64,000 nt of DNA from Streptomyces sp. NBC_00344 (GCF_036088315.1 NZ_CP107996.1:2190501-2254500); one strand, 5' to 3'; counted from the first letter of the stretch, positions 52,420 through 61,771 are shown. Notes: generated by a model not told the origin, from the sequence alone. Made by a program: numbers and translations.

Positions 52420-53552
52420 TGGAAGTCCTCTCTGCCCGGCACCCGTACGTAGTCACGCCGGTAGGCGAGCAGCGCCCAGCCCGTGGTCCCCGCGCTCAGC
52501 AGCCCGACGGGCAGGACGAATCCCGTCACCGATGCCCACCCGTCGCTGTGCACCCGGTGCATGGAGTCCTCGATCCGCTGCTCGAGTGCGCCGATGGGGT
52601 CCGTTGCGGCGGATCCGGTGTCCTTCGCGTCCGCCGCGCTCACCGCGTTCACCGCGGCCAGATCTCCCTCGACGGTGCGCCGTACCGCTGCCTGGCCCTG
52701 GTGCGCCTGCACCGTCCCCCACACCAGCACCGGCAGTGTCAGCAACGGCAGTGCGGCTGCCGCGAGCGGAAGGCTCAGCAGCCGGAATCTGATCCGCAGG
52801 AAGTTCAGCGTCCTGACGAGCCCGATCGCGAGCAGGACGAACGCCGCGCCGGAGACCGCGGCGAGGACCATGGGGCCTGTCCCCCAGCCCGCCTCGTCGT
52901 CGAGGTCCGAGCGCAGGCTGCGCTCCAGGGAGTCGATGCGGTCCTGGATGGTGGTCGCCTCATAGCCCCGCGCGGTCGATTCGGTGCACCGCGCGGTGGG
53001 CAATGTGTCCCCGGTCGTCTCGCAGAGCATGCTCAGCGCGTACAGCAGATAGGCACTGCTCAGGGTGGGATCGGCCCTGCTGCGGTCGGCCCTGCCGACA
53101 TAGTCGTTGTAGTCGATGACCAGTCCCGACACCACCTGCAGACTCTGCCGTTGCGCCGCACTCAGCGCCCGGGCCTGTGCGACCTTGTTGAGGTTCTGGG
53201 TGGTCCGGGTGATCAGGCCCCGGTAGTTCTGGTCCAGGCCGACCAGCGCCGGTCCGCTGAGCGCCGATTCGGCCTCCTGCTGCGCCTGCGCCAGCGAGAC
53301 CTCGGCCCGGGTCAGATCCACCAGAGCGGGGCCGGTGTGCCGGCTGACGCGCGCCGAGTCGCCGTGTACCCCCGCGTAGGAGAGCGACAGCGTGCCGAAC
53401 GCGATCACAGCCAGCAGCGGCAGAACGACGAGCCGCTCGCGGAGGAAGGCCGGTGTGTCTCCCTCCGGCACCGGCGCCAGGCAGAGGTACCGGCGGAGCA
53501 GGGCGACCGCCCGCCGCAGCCGTTGTCCGGTGTCCGCCGGGAGGCCCCTCAT
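52416..53552 (-). CDS. four-helix-type membrane protein of the kinase-protease module
   Basis: A 378-residue protein. A membrane helix at about 41-60 is followed by a long, mainly helical extracytoplasmic region (about 65-225, Gln/Ala-rich with CETTGDTLPTARC), then two or three membrane segments (about 226-280 and 335-360). The layout resembles sensor-type membrane proteins without an output domain. No family is recognised. It overlaps both neighbours by four bases. Confidence 0.7.
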   Translation of the reverse strand: MRGLPADTGQRLRRAVALLRRYLCLAPVPEGDTPAFLRERLVVLPLLAVIAFGTLSLSYAGVHGDSARVSRHTGPALVDLTRAEVSLAQAQQEAESALSGPALVGLDQNYRGLITRTTQNLNKVAQARALSAAQRQSLQVVSGLVIDYNDYVGRADRSRADPTLSSAYLLYALSMLCETTGDTLPTARCTESTARGYEATTIQDRIDSLERSLRSDLDDEAGWGTGPMVLAAVSGAAFVLLAIGLVRTLNFLRIRFRLLSLPLAAAALPLLTLPVLVWGTVQAHQGQAAVRRTVEGDLAAVNAVSAADAKDTGSAATDPIGALEQRIEDSMHRVHSDGWASVTGFVLPVGLLSAGTTGWALLAYRRDYVRVPGREDFQ

Positions 53553-54925
53553 CGGGGCCAGACCGTGCGGCTGGTCCGGATCCTGGCGGCTTCGACGTCG
53601 AACGGCCGGATGCGCGGCAGGAGTTCGGCCCCGCCGTCGTCGCCGGGGCTGATCAGTTTCCGCAGATGGTTCTGCATGACCGTGTCACCCACCTGCACAG
53701 CGAGCCGCCACGCGGCCGCGAAGGCCCCGCGGGCGGTTTCGGCGTCCTCGATCCGGAGAGCGGCGCAGCCCTCCTCGAAGACACGGACCAGCTCTTCCTG
53801 GTGCAGGAAGTGACCGACCGCCGGGTGCATCCTGCTGTAGAGGCCGTGATCGCCCGACCAGCGCACCATCACCGGCTCGGAGGGCGGCAGGGCGACCGGC
53901 GGCCCGGCGGTGTCGTCACGCACCAGTTCCACCTCGGTGAGCATCTGCTCGGTGCCCGGGGGCTCTCCGTTGTAGGGGGCGGTGAGCGACAGCAGGTACG
54001 AACGGGTTTCCGCACCCCAGGGCGCGGTCGCGAACTCCCGCGCATAGGACGTCTCGGCCACCGCACCCAGCGGCAGCCTGGTCGGGTGGACCTGGCCTAT
54101 GGAGCGCAGTTCGACGCCTTCGCGTGCGTAGAGGCGAAGCCGCAGACCGGTGAGGTCCCGGTCGGCTGCCTCGCGGGTCAGAGTGCGCAACTCCTCGGTG
54201 AGCAGGTCGAGTCGTTCGACGGCGTGCGCGGTGCCGTGCAGCCTCCCGGTGATGAGCAGCAGCTCCTCGGTGGCCCAGCCCTCGCCCATACCGATGGCAT
54301 CGCAGGTGAACTCCCCTGCGCAGGCGTCGAGATGCCCGGCCAGCTCGTCGGGCGATTCATAGCCGGTCTCGTTCCTTCCGTCGGTGAGCAGCAGCGCATG
54401 GCGGACGAATCCCTCTCCGGCGGCGGGCAGCTGGGCGAAGAGCCCGCGGGCGTACGCAAGCCAGCCGCCTATCGCGGTGCCGCCGCCGGGGTGGCAGGCG
54501 CGCAGGGCTGCCTCCGCCGCTCCCCGGGTCGTGGCGTCGGCGACGGCGAGCGCGCCGTGCCCCGCCGACGGCGCCGGATAGATGGCGCCGGCCCGGTCAC
54601 GGCCCGCGACGACCGCGAAGCGGGTGCCGTCGGGCAGGGCCCGTACGGCCGCGGCCGCGGCGTCCCTGGCTGCCGCCATCCGGGCCGGCGGGTTGACCAT
54701 CGAGGAGGAGTGGTCGATGAGGAACACCACCGCATGACGGGATCCGGCGTCCTGCCCGGCGGTTCCGGCGTCCCGGTCACGCCGCACTGTCACCGTGACC
54801 ACGGCGTACATCCTCGCTTCGCTCCCCTCGTCGGGGACCGGGAGCTCGGCGGTCTGGCTCACTTCGGCGAGGACCGTGAACCCAGCCCGTCCCGGAGTAT
54901 CCGCCGGTACCTCTTCCCCAGCCAT
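53549..54925 (-). CDS. von Willebrand factor A domain protein
   Basis: A 458-residue protein. A short N-terminal beta region (1-60) is followed by a VWA domain with MIDAS motif DHSSS (Asp71, Ser73, Ser75) and a TDGRNE segment near 175. A C-terminal beta-rich region and a helical tail (about 380-458) follow. No signal peptide or membrane helix, so it acts inside the cell as a metal-dependent protein-binding adaptor. The ATG at 54925 has GGAG eight bases upstream and lies 67 bases inside the kinase gene. Confidence 0.82.
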   Translation of the reverse strand: MAGEEVPADTPGRAGFTVLAEVSQTAELPVPDEGSEARMYAVVTVTVRRDRDAGTAGQDAGSRHAVVFLIDHSSSMVNPPARMAAARDAAAAAVRALPDGTRFAVVAGRDRAGAIYPAPSAGHGALAVADATTRGAAEAALRACHPGGGTAIGGWLAYARGLFAQLPAAGEGFVRHALLLTDGRNETGYESPDELAGHLDACAGEFTCDAIGMGEGWATEELLLITGRLHGTAHAVERLDLLTEELRTLTREAADRDLTGLRLRLYAREGVELRSIGQVHPTRLPLGAVAETSYAREFATAPWGAETRSYLLSLTAPYNGEPPGTEQMLTEVELVRDDTAGPPVALPPSEPVMVRWSGDHGLYSRMHPAVGHFLHQEELVRVFEEGCAALRIEDAETARGAFAAAWRLAVQVGDTVMQNHLRKLISPGDDGGAELLPRIRPFDVEAARIRTSRTVWPR

Positions 54926-57153
54926 GGGCGTCTCCTGTCGTGGCGGAAACCCAGCGGGCGGACCTTGTTGGCCCGGTCGATGAGCGCTTCCGCGATCTCG
55001 TTGCTGTCCGGCAGATCCGAGCGCCTGGCCTGGCCGGCCAGCCCGCGGTAGAGCAGCGAGAGCGTCTCCTCCAGCTCCTTGAGGTCCGCGGGGGCGGTGA
55101 GCCGCTCGTCGAGACCCGCGGTGAGTTCGGAGAGCTTCCGGAACGGGGTGCGTTCCAGGACGGTCTCCCAGAGTTCCGTCTCCATCCTCCGGCGGGCCCG
55201 GGGGTCGGTCAGTCCGTGCTCGTGGAAGAGCGGCCCCAGCCGGTGCAGGGCATCCCTCAGCGCCTCGTCGTCGGGTGCCAGCGGACTGCGCGCCCTGGCC
55301 GCCTCGATCCGGACGATGGCCGTCCGTGCCGCGGTCAGATGACGTGAATGTGCGGGAACGAGTTCGAGCGCGGTCAGCGCGTCGGTCAGCCCTCGCACCT
55401 CGACGGACGCCAGCCGGACCCTCGCATAGCCGAAGGCGGCGCCGCCGAGCGAGTGGTTGCGCCTGCGCACCGCGTCGTAGAACTCGAGTGCCTGCGGCCA
55501 TTCCCGCTGGACCTCCGCGCAGTAGCCGAGGGCGAGTTTGGGCGCGTACTCGCCCGGGATGGCCCGGTAGATGCCGTCGAAACGGCCGCGGGCCCCCGCG
55601 ATGTCCCCGCCGGCCAGGGCGAGCAGCCCCAGATGCCAGTCGATCCGCCAGTCGTGCGGGGCCCAGCGGGGGTCGATGGAGCGCCGGGCGCGGCTCACTT
55701 CCGCGTACGCCGGCCGCAGCGCTTCGGTGTGCCGGTCGGCGACCCCGAGCGCCATGTGCAGCCGGCAGCGGAGCAGATGGAGCTCGGTGGACGAGTCCCA
55801 GCCGCCGATCCGCTGGAGCAGCGCGGTCGCGTCGTCGTCCGCGAGGCGGTCCAGACGGGGCGCGTTGAGGTCGTAGGGGTCGGTCTTCGGTACCGGGAGC
55901 CCGCAGGCCATCTCACCCGGCTCGGGCGGCACAAGCCCCGGTGAGGCCGGGGCGAATGCTCCGCCCGCCCAGCTGCTGAGGGGAGGCGGTGACCCGATCG
56001 CGCCGTCCAGGGCATGGGCGGACTGGACGAAGAGCGGGGAGGGCTCGAAGGACTCCTGCTCCGTCCTGAGCGAGCGCAGTTCACGCAGCACCCCGCGGAG
56101 CTGGAGCGCCATCTCGTCGGCGGTGGCGAATCTGGCCCTGCGGTCCTCGTGGGTGGCCCGCGCCAGGACCCTGCGCAGCGACTCGGGGCCCAGGCCCCGG
56201 GCGCGCGGCGCCGCCGCGCTGAGTTCGCGCAGGGTCACCCCGAGGCTGTACAGGTCGTCCTGGAAACGGGTCTCGCCGTGGCCGCCGACACCCGGCGCCC
56301 GGTAGTCACCGGTGGTCGGGCCCTCGGACCGCTCCTGGCGGACGCTCCCCACGTCGACGATCTTTATCCCGGTGCCGCAGTGCATGACGTTGTGCGGCTT
56401 GAGGTCGCCGTAGACCTTCCCCTTCTGCCGGTGCAGATAGCCGAGGGCGTGCAGGATGCGGATGCCGTAAGCGAGTACGAACTCGTGGAACCGCACCCCG
56501 CCGAACGCGTCGGGGTCCTGCACGACGCGCGCTCTGACCTCCTCCAGGGTGAGCCCGTCGGCGTATTCGAGGACCAGGAACTCCCCTGCGGGCTCGTGCC
56601 GGCCGTAGTTGAACACCCTGATGATGTCCGGGTGGTTGAGGCCGACGAGCTCCTGGCGTTCGCTGCTCATCACCTTCTCGTTGAGTCTGATCAGCTCCCG
56701 TTGCTCGCTGCTCATCGCGCGCCCTTCGCGCGGGTGAAGGATCTTGATGGCCACCGGGCGCTTCTCCAGCCGGAGGTCCTCGGCCAGATACACCTCGCCC
56801 ATCCCCCCGTAGCCGACCTTCCTGATCACCCGGTACTGGCCGGCGAGCGTGCGGTCGGGGCCGAGACCGAGGCCCCGCAGCCCCTCGGAACCCGCGGGCG
56901 GCGCGATGGGCTGCGCCGGACGCACTTCGGGGAGGACGAGCGGGTCGTCATCCCTGTCCTGGGAGGGAAGCAGCACCCGGGCCCCGGCGGGGGCGGGGTG
57001 CGGCGTCCCTGGTGCGGAGTCCGCCGGGCGGGCCGCCGGGGCGCGAGAGCCCGCGTGACGGCCGGTGGCGAAGTCCACGCGGCTGCCGGTGCGCTGGCAG
57101 AAGCCGCCTGGGGTGACCCGGCTTCCGCAGTCCGGGTGCGGGCACGGGGTCAA
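54859..57153 (-). CDS. PknG-like serine/threonine kinase
   Basis: A 764-residue soluble kinase. N-terminal zinc-ribbon-like CPHPDCG...FCQRTG (4-22), then the kinase domain: Gly loop VGYGGMGEV (113-121), Lys138, catalytic loop YGDLKPHN (248-255, Tyr replacing the usual HR of HRD) and DVG (267-269) in place of DFG. After about 440 comes a TPR-like helical region. This is the layout of mycobacterial PknG. The start is TTG at 57153, overlapping the protease stop (TTGA). Confidence 0.85.
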   Translation of the reverse strand: MTPCPHPDCGSRVTPGGFCQRTGSRVDFATGRHAGSRAPAARPADSAPGTPHPAPAGARVLLPSQDRDDDPLVLPEVRPAQPIAPPAGSEGLRGLGLGPDRTLAGQYRVIRKVGYGGMGEVYLAEDLRLEKRPVAIKILHPREGRAMSSEQRELIRLNEKVMSSERQELVGLNHPDIIRVFNYGRHEPAGEFLVLEYADGLTLEEVRARVVQDPDAFGGVRFHEFVLAYGIRILHALGYLHRQKGKVYGDLKPHNVMHCGTGIKIVDVGSVRQERSEGPTTGDYRAPGVGGHGETRFQDDLYSLGVTLRELSAAAPRARGLGPESLRRVLARATHEDRRARFATADEMALQLRGVLRELRSLRTEQESFEPSPLFVQSAHALDGAIGSPPPLSSWAGGAFAPASPGLVPPEPGEMACGLPVPKTDPYDLNAPRLDRLADDDATALLQRIGGWDSSTELHLLRCRLHMALGVADRHTEALRPAYAEVSRARRSIDPRWAPHDWRIDWHLGLLALAGGDIAGARGRFDGIYRAIPGEYAPKLALGYCAEVQREWPQALEFYDAVRRRNHSLGGAAFGYARVRLASVEVRGLTDALTALELVPAHSRHLTAARTAIVRIEAARARSPLAPDDEALRDALHRLGPLFHEHGLTDPRARRRMETELWETVLERTPFRKLSELTAGLDERLTAPADLKELEETLSLLYRGLAGQARRSDLPDSNEIAEALIDRANKVRPLGFRHDRRRPWLGKRYRRILRDGLGSRSSPK

Positions 57154-58865
57154 CGGTCCGCGTCCTCTGCGCAGGCGTCGCCGGCCGCGCGCGTCCCACC
57201 GGTGCCCGGCCCGTCGTCGAGAATCCGGTGCACGGTCCGCAGAAACGCCTCGACCGCACGCTCGGTCTCCGCCAGGTCACTGGGCCCTTCGGTCAGCAGC
57301 CGCTGGGCGGCGCTGTAGTGGCGGACCGCTTCGGGGTGCTCGTCCCGCCGGTGGGCGCCGAGCCGGGCCTGCGCGACGCCGAGCAGCCCACGCAGCCGCA
57401 GCACGGCGTCCAGCGTGTTCCGCAGTCCGCGCTCGATCCGTGCGGCCCGGAGCAGCAGTTCCTCCACCGCCTGTTCGGCCTGCGACAGCTTCTGCAGAAT
57501 GTCCGGGCCGTCCTGTCGCTGTTCGGCGGCCAGCTGGACCGTCCACAGCTGTGCGTCGGCGCCGCGCGCGGTGGGCGGTACGGGCAGCGGCGTGACCCGT
57601 GGGGCCAGCCTCCGGTGCAGATCCCGGATGCTGCGCTCGGTCTCCGAGAGACGGTCGGCCCGTTCGCCGAGCCGCGCGAGCCACTCCAGGGTGCGGCCCG
57701 GCGGGAGCAGGTTCCCGGTGAGCTCGGGCTGCGGACCGTGCAGTACGAGGAGGAGTCTGGCTCCCCGGTCCGCCAGGCGGCGCAGCAGTTCGCCCACCTG
57801 CTCGGGTGCCGCCGCAGCCCGGTCGGGCGCGAAGACCGCGATGGACGAGAGCGGCCGGGGCGGCTGCGGGTCCAGGGCCTGCGCCAGTTCTTCGTGGGTC
57901 ATCCCCGCGGCGGGGACGGCGAGGCCGATGCTGCCGGGTCTGGGCACCGTCCCGTCGTCGGAGAGCCTCGTCCCGGCGGTGGAGAGACCCGGGGAGCGTT
58001 CCCGGTCGGCCAGGCTGAGGGTGGTGCGCAGCGCGACCGCGGCTTCCCGGTCGTCCTCTCGCACGAAGACGGTCTCGATGTCCCAGGTGCCGCCCTCGCC
58101 GTGCAGCCAGCGGGTGAGGATGCGCTGGAGTCCGAGCGGTCGGCCGGTCCGTGCCGTGCCCGGAGCGACCAGGAGGCCCTCGGGGATGACCGGAAGGCCC
58201 TTGGTGTGCCGTTCGGCGACCAGCCGGAGGTGACCTGCGACGGTCGCTCCGGGGATCATGTAGAAGTGGAAGAACGGGTGTCCCGCCGTCTGCGCGTCGT
58301 AGACGGCGACCATGATGCCGAGCAGCCGGCCGGTCCTGGCCTCGGTGACACCGGCCCCGCTGAACCCGCCCGCGTCCTGCTCGTGGAAGTCGACCGGGTT
58401 GATCTGCACCCACTCGTCACCGTGCCCGCCGGGCCCCTTGAGGACCGCGTCCACCCAGAGGCCGCCCGAGCGGTCCTTGGGGAATCCGTCGATCGTCACC
58501 TCGGTGCCGTAGGGAACCGGGTCGCGGTCGAACACCACCGGCGAGGCCACCGGCGCGGGAGCGGTGAGCCGCAGCAGCGCGAGATCGCCCTCGTCGTTGC
58601 CGTAGCGCTCCACCCAGTGGCCGGGGACGACGGCGGCACTGCGCCATTCGCCCTTCAAGTGGCCGCCCAGCAAGGGGAATTCGACCCGGACCCGGGCAGT
58701 CGCGCCCGGGATGACATGGGCGCAGGTCAGCACCAGGTCCGTGCCGAGCAGAACACCTGCGCCCAGCAGCTTCCCCGGCTCGCGTCCGGGCAGCTCGTCG
58801 CGCAGCCGTAATCGCCAACCCTGTTGATCCACAAGCTTGTTGAGATGTTCCCGCGCCCCCTCCAT
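57150..58865 (-). CDS. trypsin-like serine protease, module component
   Basis: A 571-residue intracellular protease. The chymotrypsin-fold domain (about 20-230) carries His50 (TCAHVIPG), Asp94 (DEGDLALLRL) and Ser169 (GGFSGAGV), a complete triad. The remainder (230-571) contains a Rossmann-like segment (LSSIAVFAPDR...LLLVLHGPQ) and two helical, coiled-coil-prone regions. No signal peptide. The ATG at 58865 follows GGGGA; an upstream ATG at 58925 would extend into the divergent gene. It overlaps the kinase start by four bases. Confidence 0.82.
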   Translation of the reverse strand: MEGAREHLNKLVDQQGWRLRLRDELPGREPGKLLGAGVLLGTDLVLTCAHVIPGATARVRVEFPLLGGHLKGEWRSAAVVPGHWVERYGNDEGDLALLRLTAPAPVASPVVFDRDPVPYGTEVTIDGFPKDRSGGLWVDAVLKGPGGHGDEWVQINPVDFHEQDAGGFSGAGVTEARTGRLLGIMVAVYDAQTAGHPFFHFYMIPGATVAGHLRLVAERHTKGLPVIPEGLLVAPGTARTGRPLGLQRILTRWLHGEGGTWDIETVFVREDDREAAVALRTTLSLADRERSPGLSTAGTRLSDDGTVPRPGSIGLAVPAAGMTHEELAQALDPQPPRPLSSIAVFAPDRAAAAPEQVGELLRRLADRGARLLLVLHGPQPELTGNLLPPGRTLEWLARLGERADRLSETERSIRDLHRRLAPRVTPLPVPPTARGADAQLWTVQLAAEQRQDGPDILQKLSQAEQAVEELLLRAARIERGLRNTLDAVLRLRGLLGVAQARLGAHRRDEHPEAVRHYSAAQRLLTEGPSDLAETERAVEAFLRTVHRILDDGPGTGGTRAAGDACAEDADR

Positions 58866-58924
58866 GCTTCCCCAGAGTAGGCGTACCGGGGGACAATGGG
58901 ACCCGGGCTGCACGAGGGGGACCA

Positions 58925-59263
58925 ATGGAGAACGGGACGGACGAGCCGTCCGGGGTGGGTCTGGCCGAACTGATCAGCCAGGTCCGCGCCGAGCTGGAAG
59001 AGGCACAGCAGCGCATCGGAGGCAGCAGACTGCGTCTCGGTGTGCAGAAGGTGGGTCTGGAGGTCACGGTCCAGGTGACCCGGGAGTTCGGCGGCTCGGG
59101 GAAGCTGCGGCTGGGCGTGGTCACCGCCGGCGGCAGCGGTTCGCTGACCCGCGAGAACACCCACCGCATCAATGTCGAGCTGGCGATCCTCGACGAGGAG
59201 GACCGGCCGAAGTGGATCGATGTGAAGCGCAAGGACGGCCCCGGGGTACCGCCGGCCGGCTGA
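58925..59263 (+). CDS. Trypco2-like small protein
   Basis: A 112-residue protein with a short N-terminal helix region (LAELISQVRAELEEAQQRIG, split about 12-31) and a beta-strand-rich core (LGVQKVGLEVTVQVTREF, LRLGVVTAGGSGSLTRENTHRINVEL). This is the pattern of the 'trypsin co-occurring' domain 2 family. It diverges from the protease gene with 59 bases between starts, so both share one promoter region. GAGGGGGA precedes its ATG. Predicted to sense or bind in the same system as the protease. Confidence 0.72.
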   Translation: MENGTDEPSGVGLAELISQVRAELEEAQQRIGGSRLRLGVQKVGLEVTVQVTREFGGSGKLRLGVVTAGGSGSLTRENTHRINVELAILDEEDRPKWIDVKRKDGPGVPPAG

Positions 59264-59284
59264 CGGCACCCGAGGCGTTCCCGG

Positions 59285-60370
59285 TCAGTCGAGCGGCTTC
59301 GGAAGCGGCTTTCCGTACCAGAGTTCCACCAGCCGGGCGGCGATCGAGATGCCTGCCGGGGGGAGCACCTCCCCGGACTCGATCGCGGTCCGCAGGTCGT
59401 CCCTCGAGAACCAGCGCGCCTCGCTGATCTCCTCGCCGTCCACGTTGATCTCGAACGTGGTGGCACGCGCCATGAAGCCCAGCATCAGGCTGGAGGGGAA
59501 GGGCCAGGGCTGGCTGGCGACGTACTGCACCGGGCCGACGGTGATGCCGGCTTCCTCGAGTACCTCGCGCGCCACCGACTGCTCGATGGACTCACCAGGT
59601 TCGACGAAGCCGGCGAGTGTGGAGAACCTGCCCTCCGGCCAGTGCACCTGGCGGCCGAGCAGCGCCCGGTCGTGCTCGTCGGTGACCAGCATGATCACCG
59701 CAGGGTCGGTCCGCGGGTAGTGCTCGGCGCCGCATGCCTGGCAGCGCCGGATGTGGCCTGCCGCCGCGATGACCGTGCGCTCGCCGCACCGCGAGCAGAA
59801 GCGGTGCAGTCGCTGCCAGTTCTCCAGCGCCACGGCATGCACCAGCAGACCCGCGTCGCGCGGCGAGAGCAGCAGCCCCGCCTCGCGCAGCCCGGCCGGG
59901 CGTGCCGACTGGTCCATCCGGCCGGGAAGAACGTCCTTCTGGAGCGCGAAGTAGCACACGCCCTCCTGGTCCGTTCCGAGGAAGTAGCGGTGCTCCTCGG
60001 TGAGCGGCGCCTCGAAGGAGGGGGTCATCAGCAGTTCGGTGCGGCCGTCGGGGGTCTCGTCGATCAGGGCCTGGCCGCCGGACACCACGAAGACCCGGGT
60101 CGTCGGATGGCTCCAGGCCGCCGCGAGCCACGCCTCGTCGAGACGGTGGTGGGCGGCGCGGTCGATACCGCTCGCGGCCGTCAGACCGATCGGCCGGTGC
60201 GGATCTCCTGCGGCGTGGATCTCGGCGGCCGGGCCGGCCGCTTCGGCTCCACCGGTGTTCCCTCCGGTGGGACTGTCTCCCGCGGCGCTGTCTCCGGTGG
60301 CATTGCTGAAGGTGCTCACAGCTGCTTCCAACTCCCCCTCGTGGCTGTTGATTCGGTGCGTCGTACTCAT
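59285..60370 (-). CDS. nudC: NAD(H) pyrophosphatase (NudC-like NUDIX)
   Basis: A 361-residue enzyme that splits NADH and possibly removes NAD caps from RNA. A zinc ribbon CSRCGERT...CQACG (about 195-215) precedes the NUDIX box GFVEPGESIEQSVAREVLEEAG, a full match to GX5EX7REUXEEXGU. SQPWPFPSSLMLGF is the NudC signature. ATG at 60370 overlaps the dipeptidase stop (ATGA). A GTG at 60319, with GGAAG upstream, would remove a variable 17-residue N-terminus and is a real alternative. Confidence 0.9.
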   Translation of the reverse strand: MSTTHRINSHEGELEAAVSTFSNATGDSAAGDSPTGGNTGGAEAAGPAAEIHAAGDPHRPIGLTAASGIDRAAHHRLDEAWLAAAWSHPTTRVFVVSGGQALIDETPDGRTELLMTPSFEAPLTEEHRYFLGTDQEGVCYFALQKDVLPGRMDQSARPAGLREAGLLLSPRDAGLLVHAVALENWQRLHRFCSRCGERTVIAAAGHIRRCQACGAEHYPRTDPAVIMLVTDEHDRALLGRQVHWPEGRFSTLAGFVEPGESIEQSVAREVLEEAGITVGPVQYVASQPWPFPSSLMLGFMARATTFEINVDGEEISEARWFSRDDLRTAIESGEVLPPAGISIAARLVELWYGKPLPKPLD

Positions 60371-61761
60371 CGCGGGGCCGCGGCCAGCTCACCCCAGAGA
60401 TAGGCGCTGGTCTCCACGCCCTTGAGGAGCAGGTCGAGTTCGACCTTCTCGTTGGGCGCGTGCCAGCCGTCGGACGGTACGGAGATGCCCAGGAAGAGCA
60501 CCGGCGCTCCCAGCACGTCCTGCAGATCGGCCGCCGGGCCCGAGCCGCCTTCCCGGGTGAAGCGGATCTTCTCGCCGAACGCGCGGCCCATGGCCCGTAC
60601 GACGGACTGCAGAGCGGGATGGTCCAGCGGGGTCAGACATGGCCTGGTGCCCGCGCTGAAGGTGATCTCGTGGTGGATGCCGGCCGGCACCCTGGCGGCT
60701 GTCCACTCGGTGACCAGCCGCTCGACACGGGCCGGGTCCTGCCCCGCGACCAGCCGGAACGACAGCTTCACCATCGCGGACGACGGGATGATCGTCTTGC
60801 CGCCCGGGCCCTGGTAACCGCCGCCGATGCCGTTGACCTCGGCGGTCGGGCGGGCCCAGATCCGCTCGAGGGTGGTGTGGCCCTGTTCACCGGCGGCGGC
60901 CCGTGACTTGGCGGTGTCCAGCCACTCGGCCTCGTCGAAGGGCAGTTCGGAGAAGAGCGCTCGTTCCTCGGCGGTGAGCTCGGCTATGCCGTCGTAGAAG
61001 CCGGGGATGGTGATGCGTCCCCCGTCGTCGTGCAACGCGGCGACCAGTCCGGCCACCGCGGTCGCCGGGTTGGGGACGGCGCCGCCGAACGAACCCGAGT
61101 GGATGTCCTGGCCCGGTCCGTGCAGGGTGATCTCGCATTCGGCGAGACCGCGCATTCCGGTGCACACCGTGGGCGTCGTCTCCGACCACATTCCGGTGTC
61201 CGAGACGATCACGGTGTCGGCCGCGAGGCGCTCCGCGTGCTCCTCCACGAGCGCGCGGAAGTGCGGGGAGCCGGACTCCTCCTCGCCCTCGATCAGCAGT
61301 TTCAGGTTCACGGCGGGGGCGGTACGGCCGGTGGCGGCGAGGTGCGCCCGTACGCCGAGTGTGTGGAAGAACACCTGGCCCTTGTCGTCGGCCGCGCCCC
61401 TTCCGTACATCCGGCCGTCCTTGATCACCGGATCGAACGGGTCGGTGTGCCAGCCGTCCTCGACAGCCGCGGGCTGTACGTCGTGGTGGCCGTAGACCAG
61501 GACGGTGGGCGCGTTCTCCTCACCGGACGGCCATTCGGCGAAGACGGCTGGGGCCCCCGGCGTATCCAGGATCTCCGTGACCGGGAAGCCGGTCTCCTTG
61601 AGCTTGGCGGCCAGCCAGTCCGCGCTGCGGCGTACGTCCACGTCGTGGTCCGGCTGTGCGGACACGGAGGGAATGCGCAGCCAGTCAGCGAGGTCTTCGA
61701 GGAAGGGCCCGCGGTGCTGCTCCAGGTACGTACGGACGGCGCTGTCCGGGGTGTCGCTCAT
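60367..61761 (-). CDS. M20-family dipeptidase
   Basis: A 464-residue zinc peptidase. Metal-binding segments: VLVYGHHDVQP, GRGAADDKGQ, EGEEESGS with the catalytic Glu. Length and motifs suit the dipeptidase (PepV/CNDP-like) branch. The ATG at 61761 is preferred: TAGGCT (minus 61774-61769) ends seven bases before it and no ribosome site is present, so the mRNA is probably leaderless. The TAG of that hexamer is also the stop codon of the helicase gene upstream. Overlaps nudC by four bases. Confidence 0.9.
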   Translation of the reverse strand: MSDTPDSAVRTYLEQHRGPFLEDLADWLRIPSVSAQPDHDVDVRRSADWLAAKLKETGFPVTEILDTPGAPAVFAEWPSGEENAPTVLVYGHHDVQPAAVEDGWHTDPFDPVIKDGRMYGRGAADDKGQVFFHTLGVRAHLAATGRTAPAVNLKLLIEGEEESGSPHFRALVEEHAERLAADTVIVSDTGMWSETTPTVCTGMRGLAECEITLHGPGQDIHSGSFGGAVPNPATAVAGLVAALHDDGGRITIPGFYDGIAELTAEERALFSELPFDEAEWLDTAKSRAAAGEQGHTTLERIWARPTAEVNGIGGGYQGPGGKTIIPSSAMVKLSFRLVAGQDPARVERLVTEWTAARVPAGIHHEITFSAGTRPCLTPLDHPALQSVVRAMGRAFGEKIRFTREGGSGPAADLQDVLGAPVLFLGISVPSDGWHAPNEKVELDLLLKGVETSAYLWGELAAAPR

Positions 61762-61771
61762 GCCGTCGAGC

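Noticed and set aside
58866..58925. Extended start of the trypsin-like protease at 58925
   Set aside because: The extra 20 residues would overlap the divergent gene's promoter and ribosome site, while the ATG at 58865 has its own GGGGA site.
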